From contig CM067542.1 of the NCBI GenBank assembly GCA_034509755.1, positions 24,743,001-24,807,000 of the forward strand: a DNA stretch of 64,000 nt, read 5' to 3'. Shown here piece after piece: positions 40,901-51,093 of the stretch (position 1 is its first letter; each line of letters starts with the position of its first letter). The position numbers and the translations under genes were made by a program. The DNA is from Anisodus tanguticus. Its lineage: Eukaryota; Streptophyta; Magnoliopsida; Solanales; Solanaceae. The notes beneath the pieces are model-generated. The model did not search any database. It had not been told where the DNA came from and saw only the letters and a program-made list of their open reading frames with translations.

Positions 40901-43900
40901 TGAGAAGAGTCGTGTCTATTTTTTAGAACCAGTTTGGATTCATGTCGGGGCATTCGACTACAGGAGTCATTCATCTTATAAGGAGGTTGGTGGAGAGAGG
41001 AAGAGAGACTTACATATGATTTTCATCGACCTCGAGAAGGCATACGACAAAGTCCCTAATGAGGTTCTATGAAGATGTTTGGATGTTAGAGGTGTACATA
41101 TGGCGTATACTAGGGCGATCAATGATATGTATGATGGAGCCAAAACCAGGGTACGGACAGTAGGAGGAGAATCGAAGAACTTTTCAGTGATGATGGGGTT
41201 GCACCGGGGATCAGCTCTGAGCCCATTTTTATTTGTCTTGATGATAAATGGACTGATGCGACAAATCCAAGGGGAGGTGCCTTGGTGTATGTTATTCGCA
41301 GACGATATAGTCCTGATTGATGAGCGCAGCGGAGTGAACGCTAAGCTGGAGGTTTGGAGACAGACTCAAGAGTGTAAAGGGTTCAGGCTAAGTAAGACCA
41401 AGACAGAATACTTTAAGTGCAAGTTCAGTAACGGGAGCGATAATGAGGCAAGCGTGGAAGTGAGGCTTGGTACTCAAACCATTCCAAAGAAAGGAAGCTT
41501 CAAGTATCTCGGGTCTATTATCCAAGGGAATGGAGAGATTGATGACGATGTCACACATCGTATTAGTGCATGGTGGATGAAATGGAGGTTCGCATCTGAA
41601 GTCTTGTGCGATAAAAAGGTGCCACCAAAACTTAAAAGAAAGTTCTATAGGGTGGTGGTTAGACCGACTATGGTGTATGGGGCGGAGTGTTGGTAAGTCA
41701 AGACTTCGCACATCCAAAAGATGAAAGTTGCGGAAATGATGATGCTGAGATAGATGTGTGGGAATACAAGAAGGGATAGGATTAGAAATGATGATATCCG
41801 GAACAGAATGAGAGTGGTCTCGGTGGAGGATAAGATACGGGAAGCGAGGTTGAGATGGTTCGGGTATGTGCAGAGAGGCACAAATACCCCAGTGCGGAGG
41901 TGTGAGAGATTGGCTATGGATGGGTTTAGGAGAGGTAGAGGTAGGCTGAAGAAGTATTGGGGGATGATTAGACGGGATATGGCGCAGGTGCAACTTACAG
42001 AGGACATAACCTTACATAGTGTTATGGAGGACACGTATTAGGATAGAAAGGTAGTAGGTAGTTGAGCGTAGTCATAATTACGCTTACATACTAATAGTTG
42101 TAGTTTATTATTGTAGCCCTGCTTAGCCCCTATCATACTAGTAGGTGCAGTATTGTTTTATAGTCCCATGTCATTTGATTTCGGCTGTTGTGTTTTTTTA
42201 GTGTACTTTGTTTATCTTATTTACATGTGTTAGTTACGGCTTCTTTGTCAGAATGCACTATTATGTCTTATTTGCTTTTGTTACCATCATTTTCATATTG
42301 CTTTAAATTTATTATCCGGGTCTGACCGTGTCTTTTATTTATCTTTGCTTGTGCCTATGCTATGTCTTGAGCCGATGGTCTTTCGGAAACTGCCTCCCCA
42401 GACCCCACGTTGATGGGATTTCACTGGGTATCTTGTTGTTGTTGTATGTTGTTTCCAAACTCTTAATCTAATATTATATATTATTCTTAAACTTTCCCCA
42501 AAACCTGCTATCTGTTTTCACATCGCCGCTCCAAAAGAGTGGTTCACACTTCACAGTCTTAGGATCCCAAGAATACCTCTCTTTCGTACTTATGATTAAT
42601 AGTTGTCTTCCATATATAGCAATACTATTATCATTCCATCTCCACAACCACTTATAGAGGAGACATTTTTAAGTCCCTCACACAAAGCCATCCGTTTCTT
42701 TCTTTTGTTCTTTATGACTACTATCTTATAAAATCCCTTCTCATCTTACTGATCCGCATCTCCACTTTTGTTGGGAATGGTATTAGTGACATTAAATAAA
42801 TGGGGATTCCATCGAAAACACTATTCACTAGTTCAATCTCCCATGAATACAGATATACTGCTTTTCCAAGAAAACCAATTGTTTTCTCACACTTGTCTAT
42901 AACACCCTGCCAAATACTAGTATCATGTCTCTTGGCACCGAGGTTAATCCAAGGTAAGTAGTGGTAACTTCTCGGTGTTACAACCCAAAATTTCAGCGCA
43001 GTCTTCAATAAGATTATCCACGTTTACAGAGATCAGACTAATTTTGTTTAGGTTTATCTTAAGCCCGGAAACTATTTAAAATGCTAAAAGTAAAACTCTC
43101 AAATGCAAAAGTTGCATTCTTTTTTTATAAGGTCACACACTGTTTCGGAAAGTGTGAAGTGCAAAAGCTGCATTCTATCAGCTTCCAGCGTCATATGCAT
43201 ATAGAATATGATTAATTTCCACAAGAGCACCTTCAAGCTCAAATCCTTTTATCCATCCTTTGCAAGAAGCTCTATGCAAATCTTACTAAACACTTCTATG
43301 ATTAGAACAAACAAGTAAGGAGACAGTGGATCTCCTTGCTGCTTAAGGTCCCTTTGAGATTTTAAAAATTCTTCTGGACTCCCATTGACCAGGACTGAAA
43401 ATCTGATAAGGAAAATGCAAGTTTTGATCCAATGTATCCATTTGTCTCCAAAATTCATTTGTTATGTTGAGAAGGAACTGCCAACTAACATGGTCATATG
43501 CCTTCACTGAACCTAGCTTTCAGACAAATCCTTCATTACCCTTCTTCAATAGTAATCAGAAACCTCATTGGCCAACAATGATGCATCTGCAATTTTGACT
43601 TCCTTTAATAAAAGCATTCTGAGTACCAGATACCAATTTATCCATAAGCCTTTATTTTACCTTTCAATCAAAGACTGATAGGCATGTAGTCTTTAATATT
43701 CATTGCTCCTTTCTTCTCTGGGATGAGAGCCATAATTTTGCATTGAAACTCTTCTCAAAAGTTTCTCTCTGATAAAAGAACTCCACAGTCTTCAAGATGT
43801 CGTTCTTTACAATCTTCCGACATTTTTGGAAGAATGTCATATTAAATCTATCCTGCCTCGGTGCTTTGACACCTTCAAACATGTTAATCACTTCACTACT

Positions 43901-45001
43901 TTCCTCCTCAGTAGCCAAATGTTATCCTCATCTTGTAATTTGAAAATTGTCTCATAGACATGGAATTTCTTTATCTTCAAACCTTGTGACATTAAAGTCC
44001 ATGAGAATGCATTTAAAGACTCTGTTAATTTCTTCCAGCCAAACAGAAACCGTATGAACTTGTCGAAACAGTCTTCTTTTATCCCATGAAATAACAGTGC
44101 CCCCACTGTTGCCCTTTGAATCCATGGCGAATCAGTTTCCCCAGATTTGTCTTATGATTGATGAACTATATATTTTCATCGTTGTTTCAGTAAAGCAAAC
44201 AAGAAGAGTTCCACTAACCATTTTTAATTTCTAATCATCATTAATTCCCTTAACATTCCAAAAAAAAAAAAAAAAAAAATCATCTTCATCTTCTATTATT
44301 CATAGGATTCCTACCCCCTCCTTTACTCATAGTGTCAACCCAAAAAATTAATATAGATTTGCAGCAGCTTCACCTCTTGAGTCAATTTGATTCATTACCT
44401 TCATATCAGGGAAGCATAAGTATCCACAACGCTTGCACTGCAAGCGCAAAGATGTAACCTTCCATAGACCTAGCCAGTGTAAGGTTATCTTCCTTTGCCT
44501 TCTCGTATCACCCAAACCCATTGACTTGCCGATCCAATTGTATAGCATATTGCAATATCTCAGCACAACCATTTCTCTAACTCATCTTTTCAATAGATCT
44601 TTTTGCTCAATATTATCTTTTAATGCTTGTCGCAGAAAAGACAAAAGAGCAGAAATTTTTTAAGCATTTCAGAGAGGAACATTTTGTTTTTTTTGTGAAA
44701 TCCCTCTGCATTAAACACCTGGTAACAACTATTGGGAAAGTAAATGTTCTTTCTATTTAACAACAAGTTTTCTGAACACTCATTTATCTTTTGGTTGGCC
44801 AATAAGCAAAGGTACCAGTTTCCTGAACATTCTTGAATTCAGTGAAGCAGCAAGTTTCTTGCAAGTAAAATGACACAAAAGCATTTCAAAAATCAAAAAG
44901 GATGATAATAAGCCGAAAAGAGTACATACCTTGTTCGATTGAAAAGGTGAAGAAAGAGAGGTAAAAACACAGGAAAACGAAGAACCAAATTTAACTGTCA
45001 T
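37690..45001 (-). CDS. Plastid-type multi-pass membrane protein, five exons, function unknown
   Basis: Exons (minus strand) are 45001-44930, 40296-40230, 39850-39461, 38657-38323 and 37905-37690. They total 1080 bases, giving 359 residues and a TAA stop. Every junction is GT-AG and the phases fit (0, 1, 1, 0) without a frameshift or stop, which makes an intact gene likely. Residues 1-60 are Ser/Arg/Lys-rich with few acids, as in a chloroplast transit peptide. About 76-100 is acidic. Hydrophobic segments are near 141-162, 178-199, 222-245, 252-272 and 329-348. The segment between them includes a WPWTGPAASATLAPYLVG motif. I do not recognise the family beyond plant-specific style; no catalytic motif is visible. 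Introns are 4633, 379, 803 and 417 bases; the first holds two LINE fragments. A broken pogo-like transposon lies about 0.2 kb upstream. The exact transcript ends cannot be read. Confidence 0.85.
38323..38657 (-). CDS. Host gene exon 4
   Basis: 335 bases, entered in phase 1 (a G from exon 3 plus AT completes an Asp codon) after a CTGCAG acceptor, and left in phase 0 at CAG with the donor GTAAGG. It encodes three hydrophobic segments and the WPWTGPAAS motif. The Met codon inside it is not a start, because the frame is open into the splice junction. Confidence 0.88.
39461..39850 (-). CDS. Host gene exon 3
   Basis: 390 bases, entered in phase 1 after CATCGCAAG and left in phase 1 at the donor GTAGGC. 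It covers residues 47-176: a basic segment, an acidic Ser/Glu-rich stretch (ELEEDGSEQESVEY), a YNRPYRREEEI motif and the first membrane segment. The open frame runs on into intron 2 and would supply an upstream Met, but splicing to exon 2 keeps the frame and gives a better transit peptide. Confidence 0.85.
40230..40296 (-). CDS. Host gene exon 2
   Basis: 67 bases encoding VSARPRVFCMQRFVVERLRN plus DK and one base. Acceptor TTGATTCCATGCAG, donor GTAGTT. It joins exon 1 in phase 0 and exon 3 in phase 1. Its short size means it is invisible as an ORF; the fit of both junctions is the evidence. An ATG lies in the acceptor (ATGCAG), so a start at this exon is a weaker alternative. Confidence 0.75.
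40590..42453 (+). mobile_element. RTE-type LINE, 5' truncated, in intron 1
   Basis: A plus-strand LINE antisense to the host gene. Its 3' end has the conserved text CCCCAGACCCCACGTTGATGGGATTTCACTGGG (split here: CCCCAGACCCCACG...GGGATTTCACTGGG, 42398-42428) followed by a (TTG)n tail at 42434-42453, which is the RTE hallmark in plants. Coding starts inside the pre-RT region at about 40600. The 5' end is truncated, as usual for target-primed insertion. It lies wholly within the 4.6-kb first intron. Confidence 0.8.
40600..42041 (+). pseudogene. RTE reverse transcriptase, lightly damaged
   Basis: One main frame is readable through several stops. Motifs in order are a VVRRMRRGRATG pre-RT segment (40630), NNYRGIKLL (40830), FIDLEKAYDKVP (41023-41058), MMGLHRGSALSPFLF (41190), the catalytic LFADDIVLID (41298-41325) with both Asp present, and C-terminal KYLGSIIQGNGEI and RLRWFGYVQR. 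The stops at about 41070 and 41752 replace expected Trp codons, and another follows GAECW. The protein would copy its RNA at the insertion site. As a LINE it needs no LTRs. The damage is light compared with other elements here. Confidence 0.85.
42454..44290 (-). pseudogene. L1-type LINE ORF2 fragment in intron 1
   Basis: Minus-strand fragments appear in L1 order: an endonuclease start WNVKGINDD (about 44230-44258), the middle part with GNSGGTVISWDKRRL (44085-44130), the KAPRQDRFNMTFFQKCR segment before the palm (43810-43870), RFSVLVNGSPEEF and QGDPLSPYLFVL (43300-43410), and the thumb region NSVFDGIPIYLMSLIPFPTK (42745-42850). The YADD motif is not found and much is deleted. It is co-oriented with the host gene. 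Confidence 0.75.
44260..44279. repeat. A20 homopolymer
   Basis: Twenty consecutive A bases on the plus strand. On the minus strand it is a T-run directly upstream of the L1 endonuclease start, so it is not the poly(A) tail of that L1. It may be slippage expansion of a TTTTTGG-like L1 start. Confidence 0.8.
44291..44929 (-). other. Remaining intron 1 of the host gene
   Basis: No element or gene was recognised in this stretch between exon 1 and the L1 fragment. Several 60- to 75-codon frames are intronic chance frames; the one ending in exon 1 (45001 to 44780) only reads through the donor. Confidence 0.55.
44930..45001 (-). CDS. Host gene exon 1 (start and transit peptide)
   Basis: 72 bases: ATG at 44999-45001 (complement) and 24 codons, MTVKFGSSFSCVFTSLSSPF then QSNK, ending at AAG with the donor GTATGT. 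Its composition (Ser, Thr and Phe-rich, no acidic residue) fits the beginning of a chloroplast transit peptide. It is followed by the 4.6-kb intron. The upstream context is only about 0.2 kb of non-transposon DNA. Confidence 0.8.
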
Positions 45002-45225
45002 TCTTATTCTTCACAATTAACGGTGGCACTTCAAATCAATGAATGGATTTTCCTGAATCCAGTTGATTCCAAGAAAATTGAGGAAAGAAATGGTTTGAGA
45101 CTTGTGGGGTTTTAGCAAGAAAGGCGCTACTTTGGGTTCTCTGTGTGTCCTCTTCTACTTCTCTATTTGTTGCCTTGTGGGCTTGAAGTCACAAATTTGG
45201 ACAAGCTTACCCTTGTTATGTATTA
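45002..45225 (-). promoter_or_regulatory. Proximal upstream region of the host gene
   Basis: The only non-transposon DNA upstream of the start codon before pogo-like sequence begins. It must hold the 5' UTR and core promoter unless these are inside the transposon. No TATA box or transcription start can be fixed by eye. Confidence 0.35.
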
Positions 45226-45790
45226 GCGAAGTTATTTATTTATTAATAAATTTTATTCATTGATAAATGAATATTTATTCATTTACATAATATTTTTATA
45301 TTTTTTTGTGTGACATGCAGTTTGTTATATATTTTTATTATTATTTTAATTAAGGTTCATGCATGTAATTTTAAATATATGTGTTGAAAAACTAAAAGAA
45401 TTAAACTAAGTACATTGTAATAAATTTAATAAAGGATGAACATGAACTATCACGTATGCATGAATTTTCTTTTAATAATTATTAATTATAATTATTGAGA
45501 AACTATAAGATGAAATTAAATTAAACTATCTAACAAAAAAGCTAGTAAATATGTAATACATGCATGAACTTTATATTAATATTACTTATTATTAATTGAA
45601 AACTAAAATTTGAACTAAATACTTTGTAAGAAATAATTTCAAAAAAAGAAACACATGAATTGTATATTGATAAAATAAAGTACATTGTAACAAAAAATTT
45701 ATTAAATGTTATGCATGTACACAAACTCTATAAATACGTTAGTTTTCTTTTCATTCTCAAATCACTAGATTTTTCTTTTATTTCTCCTTC

Positions 45791-46920
45791 ATGGATTCAA
45801 ATTTGAAAGGAGTGAAAAAATACACCTTGACTGATGAAATGAGAATAGCATTATGTGAGCATAAAAAGGAGTAGCTCACTTTAAGTCAAAAAGATTTACA
45901 GTTATGGATGGCCAAAAGTTTAACATCTCTATCAGCCAATCAACAATATCAAATACTCTTAAAAGATCAGCAGAGTATTTACCAATGGAGATAAAGAATA
46001 AAAACGTCAAGAGGCACAAATCATCAAAATATCCAGAGTAAGAAAAAGTGTTGTATGAATGGTTTCTCCAATATCAAGAGAAATTTAATATTAGTGGAGA
46101 AATGATCCAAGCCCAAGCAAAAAAGTTTTGGCAAAAAATGTATGGAAGCCCTGATCAAGGATTTAATTTCTCAAGTGGCTGGTTAGAACGGTTTAAGGCA
46201 AGACATGGAATTAAATCTTATCGAAGGTTTTGGTGAAAGTGGTTCAGTTGCTATGGAGAATATTGAGGATGCTTTACCAAGTATACGAGCTAAATTAGAT
46301 CAGTTTCAATGGAAGGATATCTACAATATGGATGAAAATGGTTTATTTTATCGTTTGGAAGTAGATCATTCACTTGCAACAAAGCCATTGGAAGGAAGAA
46401 AGAAGGAGAAGGAAAGGATTACGGTTGTTGTTTGTTGCAATGGCGACGTTCTGATAAAGTGCTACTTTGGATAATTGGTAAGTATGCTAATCCTAGATAT
46501 TTTTAAAATGTGAATTTGAACAACCTTAATTGTCACTATCGAGCTAACAATAAAGCATGGATGACTGAATTATTTTTTCAAGAATTTGTTTGCTGGTTTG
46601 ATAAACGAATGGATGGCAGAAAAGTTATTTTGATAGTGGACAATTGCCTTTCTCATCCTAAGGTTATTGAAGGCTTGAGAAATATTGAACTATTTTTCTT
46701 GCCTCCAAATACAACCTCAAAGATTCAACCATATGATGTTGGAATTATTCGGGCATTGAAAATTCATTATCGACGTTGTCTTTATTCAAGCATCTTGCAA
46801 CTCTACGAGTCATGAGAGACAAGTCCAAACAAAATTAGTGTGTTGAATGCTATCAATTTTATTAGTGCGGCTTGGAATATTGATGTGAAAACAATAACTA
46901 TTGCAAATTATTTTTGACAT
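45791..46920 (+). pseudogene. Pogo-like transposase (CENP-B HTH plus DDE domain)
   Basis: It starts MDSNLKGVKKYTLTDEMRIA. Readable in pieces are an SQSTISNTLKRSAEYL helix-turn-helix, a second CENP-B-type domain (LYEWFLQYQ...FWQKMYGSPD...GWLERFKARHGI), then the DDE domain: first Asp in NMDENGLFYRL (46330-46360), second in VILIVDNCLSHP (46626-46660), third in LPPNTTSKIQPYDVGI (46705-46750). Frame changes near 45930 and 46215 and several stops break it. The family cuts and pastes its DNA at TA sites. A trailing acidic frame continues to 47217. Confidence 0.8.
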
Positions 46921-46944
46921 TGCAAAATTCGGTCAAACAAAGAT

Positions 46945-47217
46945 ATGAATACTGAACAACCACTTGGTGAAGATGAAGACATCCAGGGATTACATGAAGT
47001 TATCAATGGTTTAGATTATAGAAATTCAGTGGATGTGGAAAATCTTTTAAACTATCCTAGTGAAAATGATGCACTGATGGAATCTACTATTAATGAAGAA
47101 ATTATTCAAGGAGTAATAGAAATATTTGCTGCTAATGATCAAGATCCAGATGGTAGTCAAAATTTGTCAATGATTTCAACAAAAGAAGCAATGCAAGCAG
47201 TGGAAGCCTTAAAATAA
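46945..47217 (+). pseudogene. C-terminal acidic tail of the pogo-like transposase
   Basis: A 90-codon Asp/Glu-rich frame (TEQPLGEDEDIQGLHEVING and on) lies in the expected place after the DDE domain, where pogo-family transposases usually carry an acidic tail. It follows a stop at 46918. It ends with KEAMQAVEALK. Confidence 0.55.
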
Positions 47218-47575
47218 CTATTTTTTACAACAAGAAAAATATGCATCAAATGCAGTGCATGCTTTGCAGAAAATTAAGGATGAGATTGAGTTAACATAGG
47301 ATCAAAGAAAAACAAAAAAACTTTAGATGAATATTTTTCAAAAGAGTTGAATTTGAGAAATTGTCATAGTAATATCAATAAAAATAAGAATATTATGAGT
47401 TATTTTTCAATTAACATTTTATTTTATATTTTATCAATTATTCATTTATATTATTATTGTTGGGCCTTTAAGGATTTTCAAAAAAAAAAATTATCTTATG
47501 CATTTAGCGAAATTATTCATTTAGTACACTGACCCAAGTTGGGACCGGAAGAATTTATTCATTAATCGAGTTTAT

Positions 47576-47613
47576 TCATTTATCGAACATTCATTTATCG
47601 AGGTTTTACTGTA
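47576..47613. repeat. Right terminal inverted repeat and TA target of the pogo-like element
   Basis: The complement reads CAGTAAAACCTCGATAAATG and then continues AATG.TCGATAAATGAATA, a subterminal repetition of the same unit. The adjoining plus-strand TA is the expected half of a TA target duplication. Confidence 0.65.
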
Positions 47614-49474
47614 CCAGCCTCAACATCTCATATTTAACTTTATGCTAATATTCTCTTATATATATACTAATTTTAGTGATCTGAATGCGTATACCTCATT
47701 TAACAACAAATATTACAGAAAAAAGTTACATTTAGCTACAAAATTCTATATTGTACATAGCTAAGAATATTTTTAATAATTCGTTATTAATTCATTGCTA
47801 AATAGGAATAGCGATGAATTTTATTATTTAATTTTTTACGTTTATTTAGTAGAATTCCGCATTATATATTTATAAACTTAAAATAACCAGTTTTAGTAGA
47901 ATTAATATTCTTCCATGATTCTTAGTCTTTATCCAATACTTTAATTAATATCGAGTCAAAACAATACTTCAAAGTCCGACTCAACTTTATATGATTAAAA
48001 TAACATGCACAAGTTTTATTCAAAAAGAAAATCATGAACGTGCCTTTTTTAATCCAAGTAGATACATGGAATTAACTTTGGAGAGAAAATCCAAGTAATT
48101 AAAGAAATTTAATTACCTACAAAAAGGAGGATTTCAATAATAGCTAGGTATGGTTGGTACAAAGTGCGTAAACATAGATTTTTCAATATAAAAAAATAAG
48201 TTATCAAAGACGATCATTTTCTTATACAATGCACTTCATCTATTCGATAAATATTATCAACAAATGCATAATAATTAGTTTCATAACTCACAAAACACGA
48301 AATCGAAGACTAATTATAGCTTTCAATAAATCATCAATATAGGACAAAAAGAGAAAGTGAAGGTCAATTGAGGAAACAAACGCAATGAGTGAAATAATAA
48401 ACGAACCAACTTGATGAAATCTTCGCACCTAAAGATCAACTAAAAAAGCAAACATTTACATCAAAGATTTACTAAGAAAAAAATTATTTGATTTTAATCT
48501 TTGAAATATTAGGAAAATAATAAAATTATGATTCTATCAAATGTAAAATCTATGTTAATGAGTAAAAAAGGCAAATCATAAAAACACTATAAATCTCATT
48601 CGAAAGAATCATATTGATAACATACTTATCTGAATAAATAAATATCAATACAATATATGAAAGAAGAAGCTGAACCAATCAATGATTGTGTTAAAATAGA
48701 TATGATAAGGATATTCCATCCTTAACCAAAGATATCATTTTCTAGTTCTAAAACAAAATTTATTATTTATGTTTTTGTACAACGTTATTGGTGAAATAAT
48801 TTATTTGTAAAGGATAAAATTATCCCAAACATACCTAGCTCCAACATCAGATTCATCTTATGTGATTATTTTTCTTTTATGGGGATTTTTCCAACTTCTT
48901 TTATTTGAGTTTGGGATAAAGCGGAAGAATTGGTTAATAAGTTCTTGTTATCCAGAAGCTAGAAACGACACCAACACAAAACTTTAACTAACCGTGACTA
49001 AATTACTACATCAAAAAGATAATCATGAAAGATACAATTTACGTTGTCAGTTTATGAAAATTTTCATATCCAAAAAACTTGCTTCACATAATAATTGAAC
49101 AATCACATTATTAACCAAATAAAAAGAAACATTGTATTTTCTTATGTAAAATAGATGAGGAACTGAGTAAAGATACTGAGATTTAAAATAATTTTCCGCG
49201 ACTTCACTGCGCTGGTACCACCTAATTCAACAAATATATTTATGAAGTTTTATTACACTTATATTGAATCAATCAAGATGTATAGTAAAAAACTCTCCTG
49301 AATTCTTGATAAGCAAGCCATAAAATCAAGAATATTAGTACGAATTCAACAAAATACTTGTAAAATAATTAAAATTTACCAATTCAAAAGGAAAAGATTT
49401 TAGGTTATTTATTATTGCAAAGGGAGAGACCGTGCGTGAATTTGATGAAACAAATTTGCAGATTTATGGAAGTT
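47614..49474. other. Gene-free AT-rich spacer
   Basis: About 1.9 kb between the pogo-like transposon and the copia element. No reading frame with a recognisable motif, element terminus or tandem repeat was found. Confidence 0.6.
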
Positions 49475-49479
49475 AAATA
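49475..49479. repeat. Left target-site duplication AAATA
   Basis: AAATA precedes the 5' LTR at 49480 and the same five bases follow the 3' LTR at 57745-57749, as expected for a copia insertion. Confidence 0.75.
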
Positions 49480-51079
49480 TGAAAGTATATATGTCTTAGA
49501 GACAATCTATATTAGGGATATAATATACTTGAACACATTCGTATTATTAATAAGATTAATATTTATGACATTTGCAATTATTGAATTATTGTTTGATTGT
49601 TTACAATTATTCATATATGTGCATCCCTTGAGCTTATGTTGTCATTAATAGAGTGAGATATTAATGATAGAATGTAACCCTCAAAATAGCCTCGACTATG
49701 ATCATCGAGAATGGGATATCGATGATATGTTATAAGTCGACGTGTGGTCTGCATCACATTCTTGGAGAATGTAGCATGTCTCACATGCTACGAGTAATGG
49801 TTACTCGTGATGGACACATGAATACTTTTGGAAAGTATTGGTATACCCTGCTAATAAACTATTTGTTATACATGTTTAGAGTGTTATCAGGGTGTGGGAG
49901 ATAAATGTCCTTTGACTTGAGGTCAATACACACCTTGTTTACAGAGTAATGTACTTTGACCCTGTCCTAAGCTTAAACTCGTTATATGATAAGATACGGC
50001 TTGTGTTGGGTGCATTATGATGTAAACTAAGGTGGTAGTTGAGCCAAGAATAGGATTCATTCATCCATTGGATATTCGAGAGAGCACTTAACTTCTCAGT
50101 GATATTAGGTCGACCAAGTCATTGGCCAATGCAAGAGACATATTTAGAACATGGTCTAGTTGTCGACTAATATAGATGAGATAAAGTGATCAAGCCATTT
50201 GGATAGACACATGGAAAATCCTAAGCTTGATCGAGTGTGTCGCGAATGAAAGAAATTTATCATCTCACATAAAGGTTATGTTTGCCGAATTCATGTAAAC
50301 GTACTTCATATATTGAGTTCATCGTACGACGCAGTCTAGGAGTTCCGTATGGACCTTATTTGGATTATTGTCAACATATGAAGGCCTATAGGGTCACACT
50401 ATGTCGATTGTCTCTTAGATCTAAAGGTGTATTAAGAAAGTATTAAATATTCAATTTGGAATCGAGATATTTAAATTGATAATAACTATGGGATAATTTC
50501 TATTAGATGGAAATTATTTAATTAAGTCAAAATTGGATTTTGTATTTAAATTAAATGTACTGAATATATATTTATGAAACGACAGACGTTTTATTAAACG
50601 TAAGGCACCGCGACGCGTACTAGGTTGAGCCGCGGTGCAGACCCGGCAATAGGCCCAGTCAGACTGGCCCATTGCACCTCGGTTTTTGGGCCAGGCTTAG
50701 AGCCCAACCCTAATCTATTTTATAAACTAAAATACACTATTTATACAACACCTATCTCATTCATATTATAATTAATTCTCATAACAATTCTAGACTTAGA
50801 GTTTATGATAAAACTCTCTAAAACCTCTGCCAAGATTTCCTTGCTTTCTTGACAGAGGAATACACCATAGCAAGGTACTTGCAATCGAAGGGTACATACG
50901 CGTGTCCATCCTTTAGTAAAGACTCCAGATATTACAACTTGTATGTGTTCATATTTTATGTTACAGGTTTTGATTGTCATATAACCATATCAGAAGAAAT
51001 TGTTGGGGTAAGTAGAATAAAATTTTAAACTTCCGATGTGCCTACTTTACTTGTGTTTTGAATCCAACAAAACCCAACA
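49480..51079 (+). mobile_element. Copia 5' LTR
   Basis: 1.6 kb from TGAAAGTATATATG to CCCAACA, followed by the primer-binding site. The frame at 49698-49904 recurs in the 3' LTR at 56397, but this is repeat duplication, not a gene. An ATTAATTGATAATAACTATGG-like AT-rich part precedes a GC-rich stretch (50580-50700) rich in CpG. Confidence 0.85.
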
Positions 51080-51080
51080 G

Positions 51081-51093
51081 TGGTATTAGAGCC
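51081..51093 (+). other. Copia primer-binding site
   Basis: TGGTATTAGAGCC, which differs by one C-to-T change from the initiator tRNA-Met complement TGGTATCAGAGCC. It lies one base after the LTR end. Confidence 0.8.

Larger units (their letters stand above)
45226..47611 (+). mobile_element. Pogo-like (Tc1/mariner superfamily) DNA transposon, broken
   Basis: A plus-strand DDE transposase pseudogene with a preserved right terminal repeat: the complement at 47611 reads CAGTAAAACCTCGATAAATG, the plant pogo/Emigrant-type end, and a TA dinucleotide follows at 47612-47613 as expected for a TA target. The left terminal repeat is not clear; the left part (45230-45310) has only ATTCATTGATAAATGAAT-like text. 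Flanks are AT-rich. It inserted within about 0.25 kb of the host gene start. Confidence 0.7.

Noticed and set aside
41388..41993. 201-codon minus-strand frame
   Set aside because: It is the antisense shadow of the RTE reverse transcriptase, whose plus-strand motifs are clear.
44260..44279. A20 run as a LINE poly(A) tail
   Set aside because: The neighbouring L1 is on the minus strand, so its tail would be a T run at its low end near 42.5 kb. The A run is at its 5' side.
49698..49904. Open frame repeated at 56397-56675, looking like a conserved small gene
   Set aside because: Both copies lie at the same position of the two copia LTRs, so the similarity is that of the repeats; no motif, start context or codon bias supports a gene.
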